This document shows positions 10,101 through 21,000 of a stretch of 64,000 nt of DNA, piece by piece. This DNA is from Symbiodinium natans (taxonomy: Eukaryota > Sar > Dinophyceae > Suessiales > Symbiodiniaceae). Position numbers and translations under genes: made by a program. Where the stretch lies: assembly GCA_905221605.1 (NCBI GenBank), contig CAJNDS010002568.1, positions 278,501 to 342,500 of the forward strand, given 5' to 3'. The notes beneath the pieces were generated by a model. It was not told where the DNA came from. It saw only the letters and a program-made list of their open reading frames with translations, and ran no database searches. Within the stretch, counting starts at the first letter, position 1. Each line of letters opens with the position of its first letter.

Positions 10101-10143
10101 GAGCCAAAAGAAGCACTCGACCTGGAGTCAAAATGGCTACGGC
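10101..10143 (-). other. Tandem spliced-leader relics (dinoflagellate SL)
   Basis: The reverse complement of 10122-10143 matches the 22-nt dinoflagellate spliced leader at 20 positions, including GTAGCCATTTTG. A truncated second copy (TTTTGGCTC) follows 15 nt downstream on the minus strand at 10102-10110. Tandem full plus truncated leaders are known from dinoflagellate genes that returned to the genome as trans-spliced mRNA. An ATG lies at 10091. Confidence 0.8.
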
Positions 10144-10239
10144 GAGGGCTTAGGGCCAAGGTTTAGGGTTTATAGGGAAACCCGGCCCTAAACCCTAAAC
10201 CCTAAACCCGGAACTCGGAACCCAAGGTTTAGGGGTTCG

Positions 10240-10312
10240 GGTGCAGGAACCGAAAGATTTCAACATCCGAATCTGGCTCTCTCTCAGAGGGAAGACTGAC
10301 AAGAAAAGCGCC
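10240..10312 (+). CDS. Short exon, unknown protein
   Basis: The plus-strand peptide KDFNIRIWLSLRGKTDKKSA follows a GGTGCAG acceptor. No family recognised. Confidence 0.4.
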
Positions 10313-10606
10313 GACCCTACACCCTAAACCCTAAACCCTAAACCCTAAACCCTACACCCTAAACCCTAAACCCTAAACCCTAAACCCTAAATCCTAAGCC
10401 CTAAGCCCTAAATCCCGAACCAAAACCCTCCCACCCCCAACCCTTAAGTCGGGAGTGGTTCCGGAGAGGTGGGCCTGGGATTGGGATTTGGAGCCGGGAG
10501 TTTTTTTTTCCAGTTTTTTTTTTTTTAACAACCCTTCACTCCTTTTCGGGCGAGCTTACAGCTAGGGTGTTTTTTTTTTTTTCTCTTTCTTCTGGCATTC
10601 TTGAAG

Positions 10607-10759
10607 CACTCATTGCTGTATTGCATCTTCGCGAGTCGCATGACGATGTGCTGAATCATAATTGTAGGTTGGGGACTTACGTGCTTGGGGGAAGGGGTCA
10701 TACGCGCCAACCCACAGCTGGAGGGGTTTGCGCGGAATTGGGGTCAGGGCTTCTAACGG
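10607..10759 (+). CDS. 51-codon exon, unknown protein
   Basis: A long pyrimidine tract and TTGAAG acceptor precede a frame with ALIAVLHLRESHDDVLNHN and GTYVLGGRGHTRQPTAGG. The exon ends at a GTATATGG donor that begins an AT-rich MITE-like element (10760-10925). No family recognised. Confidence 0.5.
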
Positions 10760-10925
10760 GTATATGGAGAGACCCTTAGAACAAATCCTTAGTCTTAACA
10801 ACCCCTGTATAGACCTTATGTAGTCCCCATATACCTATACCTAAGTAGCCCCTGGTCCCTGCTTCTATACTCCCCTTAGAACCTTCATAAAGATAGTGTT
10901 TCTAATATCCTCTTGGGTTTTATAT
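10760..10925. mobile_element. AT-rich MITE-like element
   Basis: It starts GTATATGGAGAGACCCTTAG and contains complementary pieces such as CCATATACCTATACC and ATAGACCTTATG. It directly abuts the preceding exon and is inferred to be intronic. Confidence 0.4.
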
Positions 10926-11349
10926 GAACAAAAGCAAAAAACAATTCCCTTGAGGCTTGGGGCAGAAAGCAACTGGCCACAGCTTCAGTACCTCAGCTCC
11001 TTGGGGCTGCCGGGGTCTGGTAGAGTTTAGTTCATGAGACCCCAAATTCCTAAACCCTAAGCCCTGAACCCTAAACCCTAAACCCTAAACCCTAGGGCTT
11101 GGAGCGCTTTTTAGGATTCTGGGTTCTGGGATGGGTTCACAGGTTCACAGGGCCGTTTCTCTTGTGGGGGACAGGACTTCTTCAAGGCTGGTCCTGTGCA
11201 GGGACCGTGCAGCTCACCGATGAACTCCTAGTAGGGCGGAAGGCTTAACCAGCACAGCAGGGTTTAGGGTTTAGGGCCTATGAGGTATGAGGTTTAGGGT
11301 TTAGGGTTTAGGGTTTAGGGTTTAGGGTTTAGGGTTTAGGGTTTAGGGT

Positions 11350-11452
11350 AGAAACCATATATTGTGATAAGGGTACTCGTTTTTGTTGGCTGGTTACTTT
11401 ATCAGGGAACCCAGAATCAAAACAAAGGGTAAAGGGCACCACTGGGCTAACA
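11350..11452. mobile_element. Family-4 element
   Basis: It reads GGTACTCGTTTTTGTTGG...TTATCAGGGAAC...GGGCACCACTGGGCTAACAAG. Related copies at 12426-12486, 23500-23592, 34868-34963 and 51072-51181 all end in CACCA/ACCAAG-like sequence that gives an AG at the exon edge. Confidence 0.5.
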
Positions 11453-11538
11453 AGGGTATAGTTCTACTCGGTCGGACGAAGGCTCGGGGTGCATCGTCTG
11501 CAGGGGGTTGAAGGTTCGAACCCTCTACTAGCCGCTAC

Positions 11539-11841
11539 CTGCCGGCTAGACTGCCATCTGCGCAAATACCACAAAGAACTTGAGAAAAGCCTTTACAAGC
11601 ACCAAAGGCATGGAGGGGAACGTGGCTATGACATGCCTTCTGGTCAAAGTTGCTGGCAGCGCAGGGATTCACAAATTCGATCTTGGGTTCTGGGATTTAG
11701 GGGTTCGCAGCTGCGCGAATCGTCCCCGTAGCAAGCTTCATGACGTCTCTTCAGTACGAGTTAAGGGCATCAGTTGCGTCCTCGCCGTCGATCTCGCGCG
11801 GCCAAAATGGGGCGCCCTGCCAGGCGATCTCTGCGCGGATC
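11539..11841 (-). CDS. Two-exon gene piece, unknown protein
   Basis: Exon 1 (11758-11841) lies after a GCTGCAG acceptor and encodes AEIAWQGAPFWPREIDGEDA then TDALN, ending at GTACTG. Exon 2 (11539-11652), after GCTGCCAG, continues in phase as NFDQKACHSHVPLHAFGACK to a GTAGCGG donor. Third positions in exon 1 are strongly G/C. No family recognised. The plus strand of exon 2 is also open, so strand is not certain. Confidence 0.45.
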
Positions 11842-12251
11842 CTGCAGCATCTTGCTGGTGTTCTGTACTTGGAGGTTCCTAGCATTTCAGGATGTTAACT
11901 TGAGGTACTTGGGATGTAACCCTAAACCCTAAACCCTAAATGGATCAGGAGGAAATGCTGTGTTCGCCTGCTTCTCAGAGAACAGCCAGGGCGTCCCTAA
12001 AGCTTAGAAAGCACGCAAAGAGCACTATTGGGGGCTGTTGGGGGGTCATTGTGAGGTTTAGGGTTTAGGGTTTAGGGTTTAGGGTTTAGGGATAGGGTTC
12101 TTAACAGAGGGGGCCCATGGGGGGTTGGTGCCTATAGGCAAACCTTAGGGAAGCTTAGGGAGCCTTCATGAGCATAACCCCCCTCCCTTAAGAACCCTAT
12201 CCCTAAACCCTGAAAACCCTAAACCCTAAACCCTAAACCCTATAAGGTCAG

Positions 12252-12993
12252 GTCCTGGGCCAAATTGCCCGACGCAACTTCGTCAAGGCGGGGAGGCAAC
12301 CCACGTGCCCCTTCAAGCAGTCTCCTTCATGGTGGCCCAGTAACCATCTTCTAGTTTAGGGTTTAGGGTTTAGGGTTTAGGGTTTAGGGTTTAGGGTTTA
12401 GGGTTTAGGGTTTAGGGTTTAGGGGTACTGTACAAGGGAACCTTAAAACAAAAAAAGGGAAACAAGGGTACCGCTGGGCTACCAAGTCGCCCTTTGCTTG
12501 AAGGAGCATGGTGGGGAACTCCTCGTCCGGAACGGGGGCATCTTCTTCAACACCTTGGAGTCTACCGATTGCTTAAGCCCCCCCCCCCCCAAAAAAAAAA
12601 AAAGTAATAATGTAAAATATTCCTCCTTATAAGGCCCACCCAAAAATGTAAAATATTCTTCCTTATATGGGATCATATAGGGATTATTATTTCTTTTATT
12701 CTTTCGGTGTTCTTAAGCAGTTAGTAGGAATGGAGTGCAGGCTTAGCTCCATGCTCCAAGCGATTCCCACACCTCTATACTTACATCATATGTCCAAACA
12801 GTATTCCAGAGCCATCACGGAATCGTCAGAGACCGCAATCAAGAGTGGGAGTACTGACAACCCAGAGACTCCAAATAACAGCTCCTGGCAGCACAGCGAG
12901 GGGCCTGGATGCACACCTGTGCCTCCCAAGGCAGACACCTCGCCCACCATTCTCATGCCGGTCTGCCTGAGACAGGGCCTCTGTAGCGCTTCC
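12252..12993 (+). CDS. Three-exon gene piece, unknown protein
   Basis: Exon 1 (12252-12339) encodes VLGQIARRNFVKAGRQPTCP and ends at A/GTAACC. Exon 2 (12487-12566) continues in phase as IALCLKEHGGELLVRNGGIF. It ends at a GA donor that is the end of a family-6 element. Exon 3 (12721 to about 12993) continues in phase with LVGMECRLSSMLQAIPTPLY. Intron 1 is a TTTAGGG array plus a family-4 element, and intron 2 is a family-6 element. The minus strand is also open over exons 2 and 3, so confidence is moderate. No family recognised. Confidence 0.45.
12567..12720. mobile_element. Family-6 inverted-repeat element filling an intron
   Basis: The termini GATTGCTTAAGCCCCCC and GTGTTCTTAAGCAG are inverted around GCTTAAGAACCCC. 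The interior has a C10-A13 run and repeated AATGTAAAATATTC. The left end reads as a GA donor and the right end as an AAGCAG acceptor. Other copies lie at 24366-24495, 34163-34271, 47844-48042 and 54904-55058. Confidence 0.65.
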
Positions 12994-13329
12994 CTAGGGT
13001 TTAGGGTTTAGGGTTTAGGGTTTAGGGTTTAGGGTTTAGGGGTGCCTGTGAGTTGGTCTTGGAGAGTAGGGTTTACGGTTTTGGAGTGCACGAATCCCAA
13101 CAAAACAGTGGCCCTCTGCCGAAGCCTCGAACCTTGCCTGGACCAAGAAGAGGTCCTCTACAGATAAGTCGCAAAATAGATCGATATATATATACATATA
13201 TATATATATATAACCATATGTGGGTGTTATATGCAAAGTTTACCCTCCCATATATATGCATATGTAGATGTATATGAACAAATGCATATGTATACACGTG
13301 GTCGTACCAAAACTCTTGCGAATGCATAC

Positions 13330-13411
13330 CTGTCCGCCTGCGCACGACGCCACGGCCAGCCACAGTCGCAGCACCGAGAACAAGCCCCAGCAGCATTCGC
13401 TGGGAGTCCAT
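13330..13411 (-). CDS. Likely first exon with N-terminal hydrophobic segment
   Basis: An ATG at 13411 opens MDSQRMLLGLVLGAATVAG, which looks like a signal peptide, and the exon ends at a canonical ACAG/GTATGC donor. The next exon (about 13075-13152, after CTGTAG) continues in phase as EDLFLVQARFEASAEG. The intron between them contains a (TA)n tract (13184-13212). The plus strand is also open. No family recognised. Confidence 0.45.
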
Positions 13412-13548
13412 GGCCACGGCTGCTCGTCATACGACCCCTAAACCCTAAACCCTAAACCCTCAACCCCACAGCCTAAAGCCTAAAGCCTAAACCCTGAACC
13501 CTAAGCCCGAAACCCGAAACCCTGAACCCGAAACCCCTTGACTAACCT

Positions 13549-13591
13549 GAGGCAGCATGGCCACCCGGGCGAGGTCCAATTCAGGGTTCAG
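13549..13591 (-). CDS. Short exon, canonical donor
   Basis: LNPELDLARVAMLPQ is followed by CAG/GTTAGT. It lies upstream on the same strand of the exon at 13.33-13.41 kb. Confidence 0.45.
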
Positions 13592-13721
13592 CGCTTAGGT
13601 AAGGTTCTATTTTAGGGTTTAGGGTAAGCGTGTTCTTTTTTTTGTTGTTTCTTTTTTAAGTTCAGGGCTTCTGGGGCTTAGTATATGGTTTCAGCTTTAG
13701 GCGTGCAAGGCGTCCTCTGAA

Positions 13722-13973
13722 TTAAGGTCCCTTGTTGGAGTTTGGGTTCATTATGGAGCATGCATAAGAATATATACACACTATACACACCCTACAATCA
13801 GGAACATGTAACACACGAACGACATCTCCGGGACCCCAACAAGGGATCAACATGTAGTGAACCCGACAGGGTGCAGGTTTCGTGGGTTTCCCAAACCACG
13901 GCGGCTCGAGCCGAACTGTGACATGTGCCTGTCGACCTACTAATAAGCCAGGCAGACAGTGCGCCAGGGCCAT
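13722..13973 (-). CDS. Open frame, 83 codons, unknown
   Basis: An ATG-initiated minus-strand frame contains GLLVGRQAHVTVRLEPPWFG and CWGPGDVVRVLHVPD. It lies in an island without internal arrays, so it may be one longer exon. No domain recognised. Confidence 0.35.
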   Translation of the reverse strand: MALAHCLPGLLVGRQAHVTVRLEPPWFGKPTKPAPCRVHYMLIPCWGPGDVVRVLHVPDCRVCIVCIYSYACSIMNPNSNKGP

Positions 13974-14236
13974 CCGAGTTTAGAGCTTCTGCTGCATAGG
14001 GTTAGGGGTTAGGGTTTAGGGTTTAGGGTTTAGGGTTTGGGGTTTCGGGTATCTAGCTTGCGATTCGAGGTCTACACCCAGAGTTCGGATGTTGGATTCG
14101 CGCGTTCAGTGTGGGTTTTCCAACCCTAAACCCTAAACCCCAAACCCCAAACCCTAAACCCTAAACCCGAAACCCTAAACCCTAAATCACGTACGCGGTA
14201 GCCTTTAGGAAGCCTCGGACTCCCCGCATCTTATAG

Positions 14237-14304
14237 CTGAAGGATGCGCAATGATCCTTTCTGAGGCCCCTACTTCAGTGCCACTGCCAGCGAAAGCTCC
14301 ATCC
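14237..14304 (+). CDS. Exon split from its neighbour by the LTR element
   Basis: After TTATAG the plus frame encodes EGCAMILSEAPTSVPLPAKA and ends at CC/GTGAGGG. The following array (14305-14415) hosts the 8.86-kb LTR element, so the element probably lies in an intron. No family recognised. Confidence 0.5.
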
Positions 14305-14415
14305 GTGAGGGTTTAGGGTTTAGGGCTTAAGGTTAGGGTTTAGGGTTTAGGGTTTAGGGTTTAGGGTTTAGGGTTTAGGGTTTAGGGTTTAGGGTTTAGG
14401 GTTTAGGGTTTAGGG

Positions 14416-14702
14416 TACGGGGGCAACCGAAAGGGAACAGGAAAAGAAACCAACCCTCAACAGTCGCCTATATGGATTTCCCAGATCGAACCAGAAACAA
14501 GAACACCCACCCCTACGGGGACAGGATAAGGGAGAAGGGACGGGACTACTCCAACCCGTTAAACCCAACCCCAGACGTACGTACTTTTTCAACAAAAGCT
14601 GACGGCTCTTGGCCATCTTGAGCCATACAAGATTTCCGGGTTCATTGACCCTTCCAACCCCCAACACTAACTCCTTTCTACAATACCAGTTGCAGCTCCG
14701 CA
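14416..14702 (-). repeat. 3' LTR of the element
   Basis: It is identical to the copy at 22986-23272. Its minus strand contains TATGGCTCAAGATGG, which shares TGGCTCAAG with the end of the spliced leader. That match is too short to call a relic. Confidence 0.93.
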
Positions 14703-14713
14703 CTCCCCCTGTC
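14703..14713 (-). promoter_or_regulatory. Polypurine tract next to the 3' LTR
   Basis: The minus strand reads ACAGGGGGAG immediately before the LTR start TGCGGAG, which is the expected position for a plus-strand primer. Confidence 0.7.
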
Positions 14714-15073
14714 CTAGGATTTCCTAGGACACATTGGAGGTGCAGATCTTTTGGCCAAAAACTGCCATTAAGGCAGCAGCCAGCTGCTTGAAATGCACAA
14801 TATGGTTTTACGTCATCCAGGACGAAATTATAGCACATTGGCTAAACCCACTAACCACAGAGAATCTTTTTCCACCATGATCCTCTTATCATTGAAGACT
14901 CTTCGGCCTTCTTCACCACAAACCGTGGTCTTCGCTACGCGAAAAACTACTGACTTCTACTATCAGGGATTTCCATACCCTTAATAGTAACCACCACATT
15001 GTCAGCACATTGGCTGTTCCAGCGCACCTGTCTCCAGAAAGAGAAAAACCATCCCTTCATCCATACCATCCAA

Positions 15074-18000
15074 TCACTTCTTTTTCCGATTGTTGGCAAT
15101 TTTGAGGTGAAGTTGCAGCAGAATATACTCCAGGTCCGAAACTGTAAGAACAGGATCCTGCACGCACCTTTGAATTGAGGATACCAATCCTTCTCTCTTT
15201 GCGTCCTCAATCGCTTGGCAAGATTGACCCAGCTCCGCATTCACAGTGGTAGACGCTGGTGCATCCGCATCAGATGGACGATCCTTTTCCTCAGGACCTT
15301 GCACCATTACCACCTCTTCCTTTTTGGGACTCTGACTTTTCTCCTTCTTCTTTGTCTTTCCACCGACATTTGACTTTGTGCGCATTTTCGAGGCTTTTTC
15401 CACTGCAGAGACCACCACATTGGATGATGATCCACCCTTCTCAATGATCGCCGGCATCTTCTTCGGCTTTGGAACCATGAGAGTGTAAGGATCTTCGATA
15501 GCTGCAGCTTTCCTCTTCTTTTTGACCTTTTTCATCTCCTCCTCAACGGCAACCTCCGTCTCCGAAGTCTCAACCACTTCTTTTTCTGCAGGAATATCCT
15601 TGCTGGACTCCCTTTCTAGGGACCTCTTTTTGCCTCTTTTGGAATCTTTCTCTTCTCCCAAATTGGCTCGCTCGTACCATATCCTCAGGTCATTGACCCA
15701 TTCTTCCACCTCCGCGAGCGAAACATCATACGACTTCACTACTTCGTGAAGTTCCAGCACGGACAACATACCATTGGTCCACGAAACCCATTCTTGATCC
15801 ATTTGGTCAGTATCTCCAGTGAACTTCAGGAGTTTGAACAATGGGTCCGCCTCTGCTCGAGCCAAATCTGGCTGGCCATTGGACAGAAATGAAATCGCCT
15901 CCATCAACAGTTCCGTCATTTTGGTATCATCGTCATAAACCATAAAATCCTCCTCACCATCATCGAACTGTTCAGGAGAGATCTCCTTTTCTCCACCATT
16001 TGCACCAGAACTTCTCCTTGGACCATCCCTTGGGGGCGTCCTTGGAGACCTTGGCCTCTGTTCATCCAGCGGAACACCATGCTCGAAAACACACCTGTCA
16101 CCATAACGACACTTCCCAGACCGAGCAAACTGGATGCACCTCACACCAGTTGCATCATGCGAGAACTCACACTCCTTTCCAGCGAAGCAGGGTCTCCCCG
16201 CCACATAGTATTTGCACCAATACGAATGCAGCACCACATCATCTTCTGAATGGATGAATTTGCAGTCTTCACCAAATTTGCAGCGATCTTTCCCCTTGCT
16301 GAACCAATAGCAGAAGCCTTTCTTCCTCTTCTCCAAGCGCTCTGCCTCGTACCGATCCATAGGGCGATTCTGCTCTACATGAACATTGCCATGTGCCTGA
16401 GAACTGCTCCCTTCACCCAAGGTGCTATCAGTATTTGATGCTTGGAGTACAGCTGGAAAACCTGGCCTTGGTCCTACCACCTTCATGATTGGTTTTCCGC
16501 CAGCTCCTGAGCCATGCTGAGACGATCCAAAAACATTGAACATTTTCATGAAGGCCTTTCTAGCGCCGATCTTCTGCACCCTTTTGATTGGACGTTTCAT
16601 TGCTCCAACCTTGCATCCAGATGCGTTCAAACGACACAACCTCCTATACCCAGCTCTATATCCCTTCTTCCAAAGAGCCATAAGAATTTTAGAGGCAGTA
16701 ACATTCTCCACCTCTACCTTTTCCAACGGTCCCTCACTTCCCGGAACAAACCCATCCAACCCATCCATATCTGAAGACCTTTCCATCTTTTTTGACACCA
16801 CTTCGTCGAGGTAGTCTTCCGAGATCCAGGGTAAGTTCCTCTTAGAGGAAGAATTGTCATCATTGTTTGGTCCTTCACCAGGATACCCTTTTGTGCTGTC
16901 AAAGATCTTACCAGTAGTGCGGTCCTGCATAGAGAAATTAGAAGCCACGCGGGAGTACACTGACCACAAGAAAATCCTTGTGTCCGCCAGTCTTGATGAC
17001 CCACTGGATGTCTCCTCTTCCGGAGAAACTTCTGGCGCTTTGCCATCCCTTCCAGTGTCACCAATTGTCTCACCTCCAGCATCTTCAATAGGGATAAGGG
17101 ATTCATTGCTCCCTTGATCAAGTACCGCATCCTCCGGTCCGAGAACTTCCAGCACCGCTGTCGAAGGATCCACTTCTTCATCAGCATCGTCGTCCATCCT
17201 TCTCCAGAGAACCTCCAATTGATCAGCGCAAGTCGCCGCCTGAAGGAACTCCATCAACTGGGCCCTCCCGAGCTGCCAGAGAAATTCCGAAACCATCACT
17301 GACCCTTGGGCTCCGAGGGTAAGGAATGGATGAACCAATTTGGCTACCCTCGCCATAAGTTCAATGTGAACTTCCATGCCTGGACTGCGACTCCAATCAT
17401 AGGCAATTGCCTCCATAGCAGTTCCAAACTTATCAGTATTTTTGAATTCCCCTTCCAGACCAGGAGATAACAATGCACCCATCACCGAAAGAGGATAATT
17501 TCCCACCGCCGGCAAGCACGGATTGTCATGGAACGAATGATGCAAATCACAATAGTATCCTTGATCTCTCCTTTGAAAAAGGAGTGCTCCAGTCCCTAGC
17601 TGGGCATTCATTTCATCCACTTGAACCATTTCAGCACATATCCTCTGTGCCATAGACGCCATTGCTGGCCAGACGGTACGATCGGTCAGACCGCGACGCA
17701 TAACCCAATCAGTTGTTGGCGACTGAATCAGCGTTCCTGGATCATACACCATAACCACCATCGCACCATCACCCATTGACTGATCAGCATCGTCCTCCAG
17801 TGCCAGGTTCTCATCCTGTTCGCTTGCACCCTCGGATGACATGCTAATAACCAAATTTCGATCCATCTTATTGGACCCCTTCTGGCAGTCTCTTTGCCCC
17901 ACAGGCAACTTGCCAACAGCAACCTTCCAATAAATCCGAGTCAGAAGACCTTTAACCAGCAATTGCTGAAGGTCATTCTTCACCGGACAAACATCCAATA

Positions 18001-21000
18001 TCTTCGCACCATCACCACGGAGTTCATTGCTCCCACCTTCTCCTTCTTTTTGGTCAGTCTCCTCGCCAGAAATTTGCACTGCTCCTTCCAGCGCCGTCTC
18101 CTGTCCAGCCACTTCTTGCCCAGGAAGAACTTGAGCGCTTTCAGATACATTCACCTGTCCAGCAACACCTTGCCCAGGTAAAACCTCATCCGTGGAGCCC
18201 ACCGCCAGCGAACCAACCATAACTGAGCCATCCCTTGCTCTTTTTTGAGACTGTTCAGTTCGACGAGAAGGTTGTGGTAGCGAAAAAACTTGTGAAGTCA
18301 CTTCTTGGCGGGTCTCCCCCCGCGACGCTTTGTCGCGCCCTTCGCCAAGGTGAACCGATTTTTTCTGCCCGTCATTGGGGCCTGAAGAACCACCCAGCGG
18401 AACATTGCCACGAATCGCAGTTCTCTGTGAATCCCTTTCTTGCAAAAAGATTTCCCTCATGCGTTGCGCGGCATTGGTCTCCTCCTCGCTTGAATCGCTT
18501 GAGGAAGCGGCATAAGAGACCAAAGCCTCCGCCTGATCATCATCATCCACCACATCTGCCCACGCTCTGCTGAACCGATACGACAACCCACCACGAGGCT
18601 TCAGTTCCAGTGGCTTTGGCTTTTCCACCACTTCCGCCGGTTGCACTCGTCGTTGTGAACGAGAGCGTGGCACCTGTCGCACCTGTTTTTTATCCAGCAA
18701 GGGCCTTCCCCTTCTCACAGGGTTTGATCTTGACCGATACTTTTTTGTTGGCGGGTTCACCGGCGGCATTCCAACTCCCACCAACTGCAGCTTCTGTACG
18801 CACAGCGGAGACCTCTGCGCAAGCGTCCAAGCATCACGGTACCTGACCTTATCAAAAAGCTCCCGATAGGAGCCTCTCGGCATGGTTTTTGCACCGGAGC
18901 CTTCAGCTTCACGCACCTGAGTGAGGGTTCGCACCGCCTCTCTTCCAGTTCCCTTGCTCCCAGAAGATTGTTGTACCCGTACAGATGCATCGGAAGGAAC
19001 TGCTTTTTCCGGTCCCTCCGGACGATATCGGACACCACCCACCAATTGCAGAATTTTGCATGCGGTCACTTTGTTGATCCCTTTGTCAACCAAATCTTCC
19101 ACAAAGATGAACTCTTGCAAGTCCGACACGTTGGTCACACCAAGTGTAATCATCACCTCACTTACATGAGGGGTATACACCCAAAGGTGTTCGTTGCGAG
19201 CCATCCAATTTTCAATTGGCTCCTCTGGATTTTGAAGCCGAGTACCAGTGGATTCAGCCACCGAATTCTTTTGTTCATCAGCTTCTGCTTCATCCAGAAT
19301 ACCCTTTTCACCTTCTTTTTGCGACACATTGGTCATTTGCAGCGCTTTTGGTGCCGAGGATGATGACGATTCAACTCCCCCACTCGCAGGTGGCTGAAAA
19401 GTGCTCCTGTCCGAAATCTCCCATCCTCTCTCTTTTTCAAACCGGACCTGATTGGCCACATGTACCAAGTGTTTCAGGTTCGCCAGCCGCTCATCTGACA
19501 TCTCGTCGTGGGAGTACTTGCAGAAATTTAACCCTTTCCGGCACCGTCCTCTGATGTAATAATCGAAACAGCACTGGTGGAACCCCGCGTCCCTTAGTGC
19601 CTTCCTGGAAGCATTGTCCCAAGATTTGCCGGGCTCCCAAGTCCCCTCCAATGCTATGTCATCGTTGTGAAGATACCTGCATGTAGTCCCATATTTACAA
19701 CCACCTTGATTGTAATACAGACACAGACGACCTTTTGGCTCACCCGACGTAGGTTCACCCTTTGATGCACCTTTGCCAAAATTGTACTTGGCCCGGAAGG
19801 CTAAATCCTCCCGCTCCTGCTGTGCCTCATCCACTGTACCTTCCTCTGTGGGAGGGTCACCGATGTTCCCATCCTCATCTCCAGCTTCTTGGCTGTTCTT
19901 TGGCTCAGTTGATCCTCCTTCTGGCCAACCTTCACCATAACGACGATGCTCATAGGGACACCCATCACCATTGCGACACCTTCCCTTATTGAAGAACTTG
20001 CACAGCTTGCTGTATCCAGGTGACACAGTCTGTGGAGTCATGTAAGCCTTTTTGTACTGGTCAGGATCCATGTAGGCTTCCATTGGCTTGTTCTCCCTTT
20101 TGCTCATGGATTGCACTGCACCATCAAGCTCCTGCAAAAATAGCTTGGTGTCCAACCAAAGCGCGTTCCAAAACTCATCTTCCCCTTGATTCAGCACCGT
20201 TGCCACCGCTTCACCCACAACTGGTCCAGTAAATCTCCTTTTTCTGCATGCCAGTTCGAAAAGCGCGTTGTGGTACTGTTTTCGGGAAAAAGTGCTTAAC
20301 TTTCCCAAGCCTGTGCTTTCTGTACCATCAGGCTTCCAACCATCATTTTGCAAGATGCCATACGCGCGCCGAGCTTCCGCATTGAGGAATGCATGATCTG
20401 CAACACACTCCTGTAGCTCTTCCATTGGGCGACCCAACAGCATCCCAGTGATTTTTCCAACATAGGCCTCATCTTCGTTTCCATTCTCAAGGAGAGCTTT
20501 ATAGATCTTTTCTCCATAAAGTTGCCTTTCCTCTCGTTCTTCTGAGGATAACTCTTGATCAGCAACCCTTCCATCGGATTGCTCTTCCTCCCGTTTCCAG
20601 TCCCATTGACTGCCGGAATCTTGGTACCATTGACCAGCATACCATGAATCTGTCCACCACGTACTCCAGCCGCTGGGTTTCCATTTACGCAGCGTCGAAG
20701 AAGAGTCCTCCTCGTCCTCTTCCAAAACCAGAAAGGTGTCCAAGATTATGGTACCATCATCTTCCACTCGTTTCACTGTTCCATTGACAGTATCACCAAA
20801 TTTGAACTGATATGTGTTGTTCCCTTCTGCAGGAACCAATACATTCACATCACCATGGTCCAAAAAGGCTCCATACCCATTGATGCAGCGCACTAGACCC
20901 ATGATCTCATCTCCCTCTTGATAGCAATGTTTCCCAGGTGATTCCAAGGCTCCTGTTCGGGGCACTTTCTTTGCATGCTCTTCAGAAACCATCTCTGTAT

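Noticed and set aside
11489-11545. tRNA-like B-box (GGTTCGAACCC) near 11513
   Set aside because: The T-arm stem pairs poorly and no acceptor or D arm could be folded around it.
14600-14640. Spliced-leader relic in the LTRs
   Set aside because: Only TGGCTCAAG (9 nt) matches; this is too short against chance in an 8.9-kb element.
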